A stretch of 64,000 nucleotides of DNA from Cycas panzhihuaensis. Taxonomy: Eukaryota > Cycadophyta. Positions 33,985 to 46,720 of this stretch are shown here, one piece after another. The stretch covers positions 44,213,741-44,277,740 of the forward strand of contig CM041465.1 of the NCBI GenBank assembly GCA_023213395.1. The letters run 5' to 3'. Below the pieces are notes generated by a model. It searched no databases and was not told the origin of the DNA. It saw only the letters and a list, made by a program, of their open reading frames with translations. The stretch's first letter is position 1, and every line of letters begins with the position of its first letter. A program made the position numbers and the translations under genes.

Positions 33985-34317
33985 TGTTAGAGCGACCTTA
34001 TGCCACTTCTCGACTAATGTAAATGAGTGGATATATTGTGCAGATAATATTGATGTAATATTATGATATTATGAGCCAATAGATGTAAACCTAAATATTA
34101 AATATTTTAAGCACTTACAATCTATACATATAGATTGAAATTTATTATATTGTAATATTTATATTTTTAAAAATATAATAATATATTTTTGTGATGGGTT
34201 TTTTCTAAAAAGGATTTCCACATCAAATCTGTATATCCTGTATGCTTGTTTTGTTTGAGCCTTTTGTGTACATAAATATTTCTATCATCCTGTATATCAA
34301 TTTGGTGTTTCCTAATA
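33985..34317 (+). mobile_element. 3' LTR of copia 30202-34317
   Basis: TGTTAGAGCGACCTTAT at the start and TTTCCTAATA at the end, followed by the GAGGT duplication. Many C/T and A/G differences from the 5' copy indicate age. Confidence 0.92.
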
Positions 34318-34322
34318 GAGGT

Positions 34323-35500
34323 AATTGTACTAGAAGAATAAATTAACTACTAGAAGGAGGAGCAGGAGCTTTTATAGGTCATTCATTAAAAAATAAAAGT
34401 TATATTATATCTAGGTCTTGGTTCTCTTTTGAAAAGATAGTATCTTGAGATGTATACATTTTCTTAGTAGAAGAATCACAAAGCTTATATACTTTATAAC
34501 TAGGGTAGTAGCTAATGAAAACATATTTCCTACTTTTATCATCTAACTTCTTTATTTGTTCTTTCAATATAAGCATATATGTTGTACAACTGAAGATGGA
34601 GAAATATGAGATCATGGATTTTACCTAACCAGGACTCCTCGATAGTAATATTCAAAACAACCTTAATTGGACTTTGATTTATAAGGTAAGCATCTGTGTT
34701 CAGGGCTTTAACCAAGAACTAAAACCCCAAATTTTTAGCAACAAGCATGGTTTTTCCTTTATTGACCAAGTTCCAGTTTATATGCTTAGCAACTCCATTT
34801 TGTTAAGGTGTATAAGGGGTAGAAAATCATCATTTAATACTATTATCCTTGCAAAATTAGGTGAACTCTCTAGAAGTATATTCACCTTTATTGTCACAAT
34901 GAAGTATTTTAATTGGCTTCTCAAATTCTAGTTCAATGCCATGCTTAAATCCTCTAAATTTTTTAAATACTTCTGATTTTTACTTTATGAAATAAATCCA
35001 AACTTTTCAAGAATAATCATTAATAAATGTAATAAAATATCGATAACCATTGAAAGATGCTTATGACATGGGTCTACAAATATCAGAATGTACCAAGCCT
35101 AAAAATTTCTTAATATGCCAAGCTCTTTAATCTAATCTAAATTATGATTGATGATGTTTACTCATAATACAAGTCTCACAAATACATTTAGTTTGCTTAA
35201 TATTATTAGGTATTCCATGCACCATATTTAATTTGAAAAGTAAATGAAGGTTGTTTATATTTAGATGACCAAGGCATTGATGCCACAATTAGTCTTTTGG
35301 AAGTTTTTAAGAAATAAGTGCTTTTGGAGGGGATTGTTCATCAGTAGTTGAAGTAGAAGCATATGTATTTGAAGTAGAAGCAATATTACTATAAGATATA
35401 ATTTTAGTTAGTAGGAATAGAGGTCTTAAGATTACATCAAACTTATATAGACCTTGGTATTTATATCTTAAGGAAATTAAATTACCACTCAAATTTGTAA
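34323..35500 (-). pseudogene. copia integrase relic, minus strand
   Basis: On the minus strand, 34615-34400 encodes the integrase C-terminus with 'KKLDDKSRKYVFISYYPSY' and 'KVYKLCDSSTKKMY'. The core is further right: 'LHCDNKGEYTSREF' (about 34895-34850) with the second Asp, and 'YRYFITFINDYS' and 'WIYFIK' near 35050-34970, with 'HSDICRP' (about 35098-35078) holding the first Asp. It continues the element from RT across the nested copia. Stops are frequent. Confidence 0.75.
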
Positions 35501-36900
35501 TCAAATATTTTCCAAGATGACTTAAACAAAATATTAAAGTTTTGTTTATTTATTCGGCTCATTAATAGTAGATTATATGTCATGCTAGGGATATAAAATA
35601 TATTATTGAGGAGATGTCAAATATCATAATTCTTTAGAGATATAGGAGTATTGTTGATCTTAATAACCTCTAAAATGGTATCATCACCAAATATAACTAA
35701 TTGGTCCTACATTAGCTTTATATCTATACGTAGTTCTTCAGAACCTGTCATATAATAAGAGGTTTCAAAATCTATCAACCAGGATTTATCATAATAATGT
35801 ATTATTAATGTAGTAAAGAAAAGATTTTAAGAATTATCCTTATAGCCACCTTGACTCTAATTTCATATTTAGTTACGATTTCTATTTTGTTGGTTATCCT
35901 AAGCGGTGTTTTGGTTCTATCTTATTGGTCCTTGATAGTCATTTTAGTTTTTCCTTCATGGTCCTTGATATCTATCATGTCCATGATTCTAATTATCCCA
36001 TATGGTAGGATGATTTTAGTGTTATTTCTATTGAAGATCAACTTTCTTATTCCTATAATTAGGTGTAATGTGACCAGGTTTGCCACTGCAGTGATAAGCA
36101 ATCTGAGTAAGATATTGTGGTCATTGTTGACATTACTAGTATAGTTATTAGTTGAAATTTATTAAACTAAACTACTAAGTAAGGTGTAGACATTGTTATC
36201 TTCCTTTATGACATGCTAGAAAGGATAGAGTTTAAGAGGAGGCACATAAATCTTCTAATGTGTTCAATATGTATTCCTCTTGGAGTTAAAGATCTTCAAA
36301 AGTGTTGATATCAAGTGTTATAGAAAGACAATCTATATGAGATAGGTTGGATATAAGATAATTTTATTCAACTAGAAAACCATTAACTATACAAGATATA
36401 AGATCACTATCATCTAGTGGTTGACCCATAATACTCAACTAGTTCCTAATCGATTTGATCTATGTAAGATGGGCTATAATAAATCCTACATAGGGTATAG
36501 AACAGAGTTATGCTTTGAGCATGATAGATCTTGCATTATCCTTCCTCTCATACAATACATAGATTATATTTGAAGCATCAATAGAAGTGGGGGTAAGTTT
36601 AATATTTTGGTCAACATTATCTTTACATGACAAGTGTTGGAATAAAAGGGCAACTTCATTGGGTTTTCTAAAGGTGACTAAAGTATCAGGATTGGTTGGA
36701 ATGACAACATTATAATCATTAGGATCTCAAGTATCTTTAGGAATGGGAATTTGACCAGAAACATAATCCTATAATTTGTTTATTATTAGTATATTCTTAA
36801 CTTATTTCATCTAAGCCAATAAATTATCACTGTTAGATAATTTGATTATATTAGTTATGATCATTTGAAGTGCCATTTTGTCTTAGTTATGTGTCTTATC
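35501..36900 (-). pseudogene. gag: copia protease region and gag relic, minus strand
   Basis: On the minus strand about 36875-36300 reads as a copia gag capsid: 'ALLFQHLSCKDNVDQNIKL', 'SNIIYVLYERKDNARSIM' and 'QPLDDSDLISCIVNGFL'. These match the UBN2-type gag pattern (loop of helices before the knuckle). Between 36300 and 35500 the frame continues with stops towards integrase, and the protease active site is not clear to me. The start is about 36875 on the minus strand. Confidence 0.6.
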
Positions 36901-38876
36901 TACCTAGATAGGATTGTTAATCTAGTATCTATAGTCAATGTGTCTTATGTCCTAATAGTCGTTGGTAGTTAAGACGATTCTATTTGATGGCATACTTGCT
37001 CATAAGAGGTAACTCAAGGACCCTATATATCTAAAGGTACATGGGTGCTACTGAAAGCTATGTCATTCCCTTGACATTATTAATCCACCTATGCCAGATT
37101 TATGACCTAAATAATAAATCCTTGTCTAAGGGCACACTTACAACCAAGGTACTCACCCTCTCTAAGTCTAGCCTGGTCTCTAAACTCCAAAGTTTAGATA
37201 AACACCTCAACCTATCACTTAATACACCTAATAGTTATTGCCTTCCCCTATATAGTCTGTGGAGTTCAAGAAAGCATAATAGCATGTGCAAGAGTGGTAA
37301 CTTCAAGGGTCTTAATCATTTTCCCTTATAAGGATGGTAATCAAGGTGGTTCAAATAGAAATTATCTTATTTAATCTTTCAAGTTAAAATTTTTTAAGAT
37401 TTTATGATTAAAACATTAAAAAGTTTATGTTTTTTAAGTAGAGATATATCAAAATTTAAAAAAAACCCTCTAAAAATTAAAAGTTGCCTAAAACAAATTG
37501 AAAAATGAGCTTAAAATGACCAAGAATGGGCTAAAAAATGATTAAAATATGAAACTTTAGGTTACAGTCAAATATTAAAAAGGAATATTCTCTAAATATC
37601 CTAAAGTGTATAACCTAAGGTTTAAAAAACTATATAAAATAAAAAATCAAATAATAGGTTTGAAAAAATAAAATGATTAAAAGTGGATATAGAAAGAAAA
37701 TTTCCATTGATGAAGCTGTGAAATCAAAGACTAATATTATGTTTAGGGTGAGGATGCTACAAGGAGCTCATCGAGTGGTCATAGTGCACAATTTCATTAA
37801 TTACATAGAGAATTGTATGTCGATGAAAAAATATGTAATCTCCTAAATTCCTCTTTGCAAATTGATCAACCTCAATAAATTGATCTCATATAGAACTTAA
37901 GTGAGTTAATCCCTGCACTGTGATAAATATCAGATAAAATAAGTCTCCATTAGTCATTAGCATCTATTGTCCTGGCACTCCCTCTAGCAAATACTTTGCA
38001 TATGGCATCTGTAATCTTAGTTGCTAAATACCTTATGTATGGAGTAAATACTTTATTGGCATCTATCACCTTAGCTATTAAAACAAAGAGCACACCTCAT
38101 CTTTATTACTTTGCTTTTATTTTTAGAGCCAAAGGTTGTACAATAGGTGTTGTGGTATATACTCTAATAATCTTTGAGGTTATGTAATAATTATTATGAC
38201 AAATTAGTAATTCCTCCCTAGAATTATATTAGAGCTAAAGGTGGGTTTCAATGTAGTAGTTATTATTTGCTAGTTTTGGCCATGGGATTGATGGGTTTGT
38301 CATATGTTACACAAGCTCCTTAAAAGGCCCCAGTGGAACCCTCCAAAAGTTCTCATTCCAAATGATCCATGTACTTATACCAGTAATGACTCCAACAAAG
38401 GGGTCTCCAGTCCCTATCGTTTTATCTACTAGTGCAAAGGAAATAGAAGAGGAGGTTGAATATTCATTAAGGAAGCCTCTTTATTATAGCCATGTCAAAG
38501 TGGATACAAATATTGTCTCAAAGGATGAAGTCTCTATGCAAGTCCCTCACTATCTCAGAGCCTCTATTAGCTCTTACAACTTCCAAGGCCCTTAAGACCC
38601 ATGGCTTTAAAGCCCATTATAGACAACAAATCAAAAGCAGTAAACACTTAGGGAATAACACTAGCTAGATCTCTTAAAATTTCTATTTAGGGCCATGGTA
38701 ATAATAAAGGAGATACTCCACTGCACCATAAGAAGTTAAGCTTCAAGGTGAAGGTGAATTCAACAAAGAGACCAGTGAAAAAGAATGAAGTTAAATCTTA
38801 TTCTCCAAAATCAATGGATTTTAAAAGGATGCTATTGATATAATGTTAAATCTATATTATATACTGGGTTTAACTT
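36901..38876. other. Leader of the minus-strand copia, nothing recognised
   Basis: About 2 kb separates gag from the PBS, similar in length to the leaders of the other copia elements here. Small open frames (37041-37331 and 38362-38595 on the plus strand) show no domain. Confidence 0.4.
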
Positions 38877-38889
38877 GGCTTTGATACCA
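38877..38889 (-). other. Primer binding site of the minus-strand copia
   Basis: On the minus strand this reads TGGTATCAAAGCC, an initiator-Met type site, two bases after the LTR end. Confidence 0.85.
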
Positions 38890-38891
38890 AG

Positions 38892-39347
38892 TGAAAGGAG
38901 TGGGAGTTCATCCCAGCTTCCACCAAGGATCAAGTTTCATAAAGTAATAACAAACACTCACATAATATGTATATAAAAGACAATATAAGGAGATCAAATT
39001 TGTCAATCATTAATCAACTCATACAAGATATATTACATCAATGTTATGCCTCACATATACATGTATTTTATAATTATGAGAGAGGAATAGGAAATATAAA
39101 GAGTTGATCATGCAAGATGACATTTGGCACCTTGTGTGATCAACTTACAAAATCATCACAATGAGATCTAAGCAAAAAAGACCCCACATACTTAGGCTCA
39201 TAACTTTAAGTTATAATTTAATACAAATATGAAACTAATACTCTTATAATGTACTAACATATAAATATCACTTTAATATTACAAATGTACATTACATTTA
39301 TAAAAAATTAAAGTGAATTAATAAAATCAACATTAATTCTTCTATTA
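38892..39347 (-). mobile_element. 5' LTR of the minus-strand copia
   Basis: On the plus strand it begins TGAAAGGAGTGGGAG and ends CTTCTATTA. It is the complete copy of the LTR whose shortened partner is at 28159-28419. Confidence 0.8.
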
Positions 39348-39747
39348 ATAAATTTACCTAATTTTGTGTGGATGCAGAGAATGGGCTAAAAGTAACTGAG
39401 AGTAATAGATTTTATTGAGTTTGAAGCTAGTAGCATAGAGTAGTTTGTAGATTTACTAAAGAAACCTTACAAAATATTTTTTTTGTAGGAAAAAAATAAA
39501 GAAAATTTGTGTTTTCTTTGTGTTTTCCCTATTGCAAGTACAAGATTAGCCTTAAAAAAAAATTTTAGAAATTAAATTTATTAATTTTTAGCTTGCAAAT
39601 ACTTTGAGATGATAAAAAATGTAAAAAATAAAGCTAAACTTAGCTTTTCATCATCTTTAGAGAGCAAAGGTCATCACTAAGGGTTTGGTGCACTTTCTTA
39701 AGCTTGAAAACAATAAATATTCCTTTTCAATCTACTTTGATACCAAA
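39348..39747. other. Leader fragment of a lost copia element
   Basis: A PBS on the minus strand (TGGTATCAAAGTAG, 39745-39732) shows this is the first part of the interior of another minus-strand copia, whose LTR is 39748-40266. The rest of its interior is missing. No gene seen. Confidence 0.5.
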
Positions 39748-40266
39748 TGTTCAAGGTGATATATGTTTTAATACCATAAAGACAACTTAGAATCACTTGG
39801 AGAGAAAGTGTGCTAAGAAGATTCAAATGATTAGCATCAAATTAACAGCACTAAAGGGGCAAGCAACTAAGTAAGTATAAACTCAAGTATATAAAGACAA
39901 TAAAAATGGAGGAGTAGGAATTGTTTCTATCTTTAAATAACAAGATTATCTTATATTCAAATAAGTAGCATAACAATATAATACCTTACTCTCATTATCT
40001 CTACATAAAAAATGGTCTCAATATATGGAGAAGGAAGATAAATATTAAGGAGATGTATGTTTGACACTTGTTAAACATGCACAACTTGACCCATGTGTAC
40101 TCACATGTGCAAAAGTCAATGATGGTACCACATCATAACATTATATCAATATAAAGAATATGGGTATGTGCTTTATTATATTGGATGATAAAGTATCCTT
40201 ACATAAAGTACATAATATTACAATGTAAAATACATGAACTTAACATTTAAACATAAATGTCTAACA
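39748..40266 (-). mobile_element. Orphan copia LTR, minus orientation
   Basis: On the plus strand it begins TGTTCAAGG and ends GTCTAACA. It lies two bases from a PBS (39732-39745), so it is a 5' LTR. No partner LTR was found in the window; its body was probably lost with the deletion at the 28159 junction or by the insertion of the neighbouring element. Confidence 0.6.
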
Positions 40267-41489
40267 CACAATAACAACTAGTATTCCTTAGTCTTTGGGT
40301 ATAATATATATGGAAATACTTTGGGCTAATCCCTTCTTAGTAGATATAGGCAACAAAACCAATGTTGATTCCCTTCCATCCTTTTGAAAGTACACTTGTC
40401 AAGGGGGCCACTTTCTGGGAGTCAAGTTAGGGCTTGGTCAATATACAATATTATCATAAATCACACATGTTATATTAATAAAATATCACCATATCATTAT
40501 CACAATGCCATCATATTCACCATCACATCAACATAAACTCATAAATTAATCATAATCATGCATATAATATATAAATTTTCACGACTTATTATTTTATTAA
40601 GTAATATCAATATCTAATAGCTTTACACCACTTCAAGAAACACTCCCCATGCATTCCAACATAACATCCTATATACATACTTAGCTCTCATACCAAAATG
40701 ATGGTTGAATGAGTAACAAATAAATTATTCATGCCTTATTTAGGAATTGTTGAGACTTTTAGTTATAATTTTACCTTTTTATAATAAATCACACTATTTT
40801 ATTAATACACATTAATTGTGCCTCTTAACACCCCTTTCTATCTATATGACCATATGAATATATCATTGGGGATGATGTCAACAAATCTAGAGCATATCAT
40901 CTCATTCTAGGTGTGTGTTTTATGCATTCCCTGAAGTGTATTCTAGACATGTTTTGAATTGTGTTAGATTTTATTATGAGATGCAACCTATCGTACATTC
41001 ACTAGGAGCTCTGTTTTAGTTTTTTTTGGTATGCATTTCTCTATATGACCCTTAGCTGATGTATTCTTACATTTCTCAAGTTACAATAAACATGGATTCC
41101 TACATTTCCATTGCCTAAAGTCAACCAAGTACCAGAATTTACCCTAATAATTACATAACTACTTTCTAACATCTTTAGCCTCTCCCTTTAATATTGACTC
41201 ATGGGAAATGACCAAAAAAATAAAAAGACATCATCACATAGATCATCTCTTGATAGTGACTATAGAATTAGAGAATATATCTAAATAGAATTTATAAGTA
41301 TTAATTTAATTTCTTGTGTACTTCATCTACATTTATTGATGTATATATAAAGATACAACCATCTATAAAATGACATGGGTAACAAACTACTATAACCACT
41401 AATTTGTCAAGATGTTCTTTACATATGTGGTTTATCAATATTTAAATTATGCTTTTCCTTATTGACATTTAGGAATAAGAGAAACTACA
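40267..41489. other. Unassigned AT-rich region
   Basis: No ORF or element boundary can be supported. A G/C-richer patch, CAAGGGGGCCACTTTCTGGG (about 40399-40418), stands out and may be a retroelement polypurine tract or LTR remnant. CTACA at 41485-41489 is the left target-site copy of the next element. Confidence 0.4.
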
Positions 41490-41801
41490 TATTAGAGTGG
41501 CATTATAATCTACTTAACCCAAACTAATATAAATATGGTACATTATTATACAAATATATGTGATGTAATTATATGATATGATTATGAGTCGATAGAAGTA
41601 ATATCATTATAATATATGAGGCACTTATGAATCTATTTAAAGGGATCCAAAGTTCATTATACTTGATGGTTCTCTATCAATGTAATCTATATTTTATGGT
41701 GGGTTTTTACCATGAGGTTTTCCACATTAATTCTATTGTATGCTTATTCATTTCATACTTGTTATATACATAAATGATCTATTTATTTGTGATTTCTAAC
41801 A
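41490..41801 (+). mobile_element. 5' LTR of copia 41490-47847
   Basis: TATTAGAGTGG (first G now A) at the start and TTCTAACA at the end; partner at 47506-47847. Confidence 0.9.
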
Positions 41802-41815
41802 TGGTATCATAATAG
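41802..41815 (+). other. Primer binding site of copia 41490-47847
   Basis: TGGTATCATAATAG directly follows the LTR, close to TGGTATCAGAGC. Confidence 0.85.
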
Positions 41816-43470
41816 ATAGTCATACATAAGTAGGCATATGTTGGGTAGAGTTTTTCAAATTACAAGTCATTAGGTTATGCCAGCTCAACCCTTCATTAAT
41901 GACCATCATTTTTAATAACTAAAAGGATAGCCACAAGGTACAATGCTCATGTGTAGACACTTGGTGCCCTTTTTTATTTGTTTTATAGGTCTTTATTTGT
42001 CCTCGAAGGTGTGAAAATGAGTGTAAGAGGTTTCTTTATCTTGTGCAGGTATATAGCATTACCTCACACCCCCTTATTTCTATAGATGCAGTCTTCAATT
42101 ACTCAGTTATCAACCAAGGATATATAGCCTACCATATCTATAGATGGTGAATAAGACTATAGTTCTTTGAGTGGTGTTACATTACCATTGAGATTATAAA
42201 TCATAATAGAAGATTATAGAAGTCATATTTGTAGTAGTAGCACTTATATCCTTACCATTGCATTGAGTAACCATCAGGTGATTTCTAGTGGGAGTTTATG
42301 TGGCAAAGCAACTGTTGTGGTGGAGATGTTGTATATGATAGCTAAGAGAGTAAACATTATGGGATATGCATGTTGTTTGAAGTTAGAGTAGTCCATAGTA
42401 AAGATGCAATAGCTAGAGCAGGTGAGACATCTATTTTTAAACCCATGAGTTGTGAGGATTATTGTAGACATGGTAGTTATGAGTATTAGATCATGGGAGA
42501 TTTTTTCTATAGCCAGTGAGGAGTGACATTGCCATTGAATTTATATAGATTGTGCCTGTTATGGTGGTAAGCAGGAGTGACGCTTGTTGCATTATTTTGT
42601 ATTCTCTAGAATATTGAGACACAGCCCATATAGTGAGCATATAGCTATAGATAATCAACGATGGCACCAATAAAGATGTAGATTGTGTAAGCATGAAACA
42701 AAAGTCCATAGTAAAAACTAGAGATAGAGGCACATTTTTTTACATTTTTCTATTCATATTTACAATCAAGCATTTATTGTAGTTCATGCAAGTCACTGTA
42801 TAATTTACGACTTCACAGAGGTATTCTCTATATAATATAATTAATTGCCCTTTTCTTCTTAATATCACCTTTGATATTATAATTTTGAATTTACTTCGAT
42901 ATATGTAGATGTCTTTATTTGATATATCAAGAGTCTTCATTAATATTAAGAGTCATATTAATATCAAGAGTCACCCTTTCTTGAATTACTATATTCAATA
43001 TTTTGATGTATATAAGGGTGCATATATGTTACGACAAAGTGGTGTAAATATATTACATAAGAATTAATTTTGATATGATGGCTAAGTGAGTGAATTAGGC
43101 TTTCTTTGTTGGAAGAGTATATTGCTACATTTGTTGTGTGAAATAGTTATTTTAGTGTATTTTTTATTAATAAAAGGTGTGCTTTATATTAGCATATTAT
43201 TATTGAGATAAGCATATGCTGAGTAGCTTGGGTAAATAGAGGTTTTTAATCATTACATTATCATTACTTTAATTTAAGTGTGGTGTTTTACATTTGACTT
43301 ATGAAGTGAAGTGTCCAGATTAGCTCTTTTATTCAGTACTTTATTGGCCTATTTTTTAAGTGGTTGTTAGTTTGGTGAATCTTTAGATTTTAGGTGATTA
43401 CACAGACTATGATTTGAGAGAAAATATCATGTTGTAGGTTGGTTTAGGATCCTATATTTATCATTTTTTA
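41816..43470. other. Long leader of copia 41490-47847
   Basis: About 1.65 kb without sense coding signal. The minus-strand frames at 42274-42940 are short and unrecognised. The beginning is shared with the sister element at 30529. Confidence 0.5.
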
Positions 43471-44320
43471 TGTCATGGAGAAGTTGGTTCTGCTGGTTAT
43501 TTTTAATGAGAATAATTTCAATGAATGGAAGGCAAATATGTAACTAGTCCTCATGGTTAACCAACTTTGGGGAATTATCAAATTTTTATTATTGAGCATT
43601 CCCTTAGATGAGAAAGAACATATTTATATTGAGGAGAAATAATTCATGGTCATAGGGTTACTTAAGTTATCTTTGGCCCTAGATCAAAGAACTTTAGTCC
43701 ACAACCATGAAACCCCACACAAGATCTAGATCAAGCTATGTAAGATGTTTAAAAAGGAAAAAGCCAATTGTCATGTTACTCTTATAATATAATTATTGAA
43801 TTTCAGTATTGAATATATGAATAACATTAGTAAATACTCGAATAAGATCATTGATTTAAATAATAGTTTAGAGGAATTAAAGTCAAACTCAATTGATGAT
43901 ACATTACCTTTTTCCATTATTTTTTCAAAGTTGCCAGCTATATTTGGAACCTTTCAAGCTATCTATACAAGGGATGAAGTTAAGGAAGGTGAATAATTTG
44001 AGTCACTGAAAATCTTAATTCTAGTAGAACATGCCAAATTGAAGTATCATGGAATGCTTGTTGGCTCAAGTTTAAATCAAGTTTTGGTCATGAAGACATA
44101 AAGAAAGGATGTTTTTTAGGAGGGCAAGTCTACATAGAAAATAGGTAAGACCTCTTAGGAGAAGAAGAAATTTATGGGTTAGTGTAATTACTACAAGAAA
44201 GATGACCATGAAAAAAAGAATTATTAGTTTAAGAAGCGGGTTCAGCACAAGGCTAACCAAGATGATAAGGGGAAAAGTGTAGTGGTATATTGTATTAAGG
44301 TGTCAACATTATCATCTGAG
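43471..44320 (+). pseudogene. gag: copia gag relic (element 41490)
   Basis: It starts near 43471-43479 with 'MEKLVLL', then 'NNFNEWKANM', the usual 'F-x-x-W-K' start of copia gag. 'NFSIEYMNNISKYSNKII' and the Leu-rich capsid helices follow (open at 43796-43996). A damaged zinc knuckle at about 44183-44222, 'CNYYKKDDHEKKNY', has Tyr in place of two Cys. Stops include 43552 and 43801 areas. Confidence 0.75.
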
Positions 44321-44700
44321 TCAAATTATAAAGACTATTAGATCCTAGATTTTAGTGTTTAAAAACATATCACTTATCAAAAGCAAAACTTTGATGTCAT
44401 AGATATAAGTCCAAGTGATACTAATGTGATTCTTGGAGATGCTTGTATTTTAACTATATCAGGTGTTGGTTCCATTTCACTTAAAGGAGGTAAGTTCAAT
44501 GGCATTTACTATATGCCTAAGATGAAGCTTAATCTTCTTTCTACTTGGGAAATCATCAAGTAAGGTATGAAAATTAAGCTTTACAATAATAGATACATAG
44601 TTTAGAATCCTAAGAAGAACTTCTCTATTATTGCTACTAGGAGAATACATTATACCTTTTTGGTGTTTGAGAAATTTAGAGCCCAACAAGATTCTTATGC
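44321..44700 (+). pseudogene. copia protease relic (element 41490)
   Basis: 'ILDFSV' at about 44344-44361 stands where the active-site Asp-Ser-Gly should be, so Ser-Gly is replaced. 'GGKFNGIYYMPKMKLNLLST' (about 44487-44546) is the conserved segment that follows in copia proteases. Confidence 0.65.
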
Positions 44701-45680
44701 TTTTGTTACTAGTATTATTGATATAAGTAAGTTATGGCATGGGCATTTGGTTTATCTTGACTATAGAAGTACTAACTTAATAAATAGATTGAAGATGGTA
44801 GGAGAGTTACCATATGCCTAATGTTCAAAGGGTGTTTGTAAAGGACATATGTATGGAAAGCACCACCATTATTTATTTTTGAGAGATAGTATATGGAGAG
44901 AAAAGGAGAAGTTAGAACTTATCTATATTAACTTGATGGGTCCTCTATCTAATCCTTCTATTTATGGTACTCCATTTATCCTTGTGTTTGTAGGTGACTA
45001 AAGCAGAAAAGCTTGGACATATTTTTTGAAGAATAAGTTTGATATATTTGATCGGTTTTGTGAATGGAAAGTTAGTGTTAACAATGAATATGATAAGAAA
45101 ATACATATTTTAAGGAGAGATAATAGAAAGGAGTATAATAATAATACCTTTAATGAGTTCTACCTTGATCATGGTATTAAATGGAAGTTGGCTATCCCAT
45201 ATATCCCACAGCAAAATGGTGTTGTAGAGAGGAAGAATCCTACCATAATAGAGATGATGAGGTGTATGGTGCATGCTAAGTATCTCTCTCCTATGTTTTG
45301 GGTAGAAACTATTGTGATAACTATTTATATTATGAATAGGATTGCTACTAAGTCTGCTCGTGGCATTACCTCCAAAAAATATTAAAACGAGTTACAAACA
45401 TTCCATAATTATTTTAAGATATTTGGATGCATCGCATATGCACACATCTCATACATACATAGAAAGAAGTTAGATTATAAGAGCCTGAAGTGCATTTTTT
45501 GGGGTACTTGTAAGAGAATAAGGCTTACAGAGTTTGGGATCTATGTAGGAAGAAACTTTTGGTTAGTTGAGATGTTAAGTTTGATGAGTCAATGACGTAT
45601 CATATTGAGAGGTCATTTGAAGATAGATTTTATCTTCCACTTCTTTCCTTTCTAAGCCATATTTCAACAGGTGTAGAGGG
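44701..45680 (+). pseudogene. copia integrase relic (element 41490)
   Basis: 'KLWHGHL' near 44731 opens the GAG-pre-integrase domain, and 'CSKGVCKGHMYGKHHH' keeps part of its metal-binding pattern. The core shows 'FILVFVGD' and 'SRKAWTYFLKNK', then 'ILRRDNRKEYNNNTFNEF' (about 45108-45160) with the second Asp. 'YIPQQNGVVERKNPT' (about 45199-45243) holds the Glu and is free of stops. The open part is 45026-45385. 'NKAYRVWDL'-like sequence follows near 45510-45545. Confidence 0.85.
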
Positions 45681-46720
45681 TCATAAGCCTAACATTGTAT
45701 CAGAAATAAAGGAAGGACCTAGTCGGAGTAATGATGAAGATCCATTATAAGTCAATGCATAGACAACACCTTGTATCCCATTATGGACTAGAAGGACCAT
45801 TAAGTATTTCAATGTGATGGTTGAAGATCTTGAAGATGGTCAGAGAACAAAGACTCAACATGCCAATCAAACTTTATTAGTGGACACCAATGATTCTAGC
45901 AATCTTATTTCATGTAAGGAAGCAAAAGAAGGTCCACAATGGAGAGTCGTAATGGAGGAGGAGTATAATTCAATAATGAAGAATGATGCATAGGATTTGG
46001 TTCCCTTACCTCTATCCAAGAACCTGGTCAGCTACAAGTATGTCAATAAAGTATTACTTTAATAGAATGGTAAACAAGTATAAGGCTAGACTTATTACAT
46101 AGGGTTTTAAGTATAAAGGAGGAATTAACTATGAGGATATATTTATACTAATGTCCAAGATGTCAACAATCTAATTGATCCTTACTTTAGTGACTATGTT
46201 TAGTTGGGAGTTATATCAAATAGACATAATGTTAACATTCCTTAACAAAGACTTGAAGAGGAGATTTATATGGCTTAACCTCTTGGTTTTGTAAATGAAG
46301 GTTAGAAACATTTAGTGTGTCACTTGAAAAAATCTTTTTATGGCTTAAAATAAGCACCATATGCTTAGTATGATAAGATCAATGCTAGATTAAAGGAAGA
46401 TAGTTTTGTGATAATAGAATTAGAGATGAGTCTTTATATTCAAAAGAATGGAACTATAATAGTTGTTATTATGTTATATATTGATGACCTTATTCTTATA
46501 GGAAATTGTAATATGATTATTATAGCTGCAAAGGCCTATTTAGGATATACTTTTGATATGATAGATCTAAGGTGTCTTCATTACTTCTTAGCCATTGAGA
46601 TTAGGCAAATAGATGATCATATCATGATGTTGTAATCAAGGTATATTAAAAACCTACTTGAGATATTCAATATGAAGGATTGCAAATCAACATAAACACC
46701 ATGTGTAAAGAGCATAAAAC
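45681..46720 (+). pseudogene. copia reverse transcriptase relic (element 41490)
   Basis: The RT start 'PQWRVVMEEEYNSIMKND' is at about 45937-45990. 'HLKKSFYGLK' (about 46322-46350) and the catalytic 'MLYIDDLILIG' (46471-46503, YIDD intact) follow, with 'LRCLHYFLAIEI' at 46567-46605. The open part is 46408-46635. Stops replace Gln in 'LK-stop-AP' and elsewhere. Confidence 0.85.

Larger units (their letters stand above)
30202..34317 (+). mobile_element. Internally deleted plus-strand copia, nested
   Basis: Two LTRs (30202-30514 and 33985-34317) of about 315-330 bp flank a 3.5-kb interior, all bounded by a perfect 5-bp duplication GAGGT (30197-30201 and 34318-34322). A PBS and a polypurine tract are in place. 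It belongs to the same family as 41490-47847, with a similar leader and LTR. The interior lacks gag, protease and most of integrase and RT: sequence jumps from the integrase C-terminus to early RT, then to the end of RNase H. It is a deletion derivative that could only move in trans. Confidence 0.9.
28159..39347 (-). mobile_element. Minus-strand Ty1/copia with a nested plus-strand copia
   Basis: Direct repeats at 28163-28419 and 39087-39347 bracket copia pol and gag read on the minus strand, with RNase H next to the left repeat and PBS next to the right. The left LTR lacks about 200 bp that the right one has, so the left end was lost in a deletion that also trimmed the gypsy LTR. A second copia (30202-34317) separates RT from integrase. 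All frames are broken. Confidence 0.85.

Noticed and set aside
40399-40418. G-rich patch as a polypurine tract
   Set aside because: No TG...CA LTR or coding end could be placed next to it.
42274-42940. Three minus-strand ORFs of 65-80 codons in a copia leader
   Set aside because: Low-complexity, no recognised motif, and no equivalent noticed in the sister leader at 30529.
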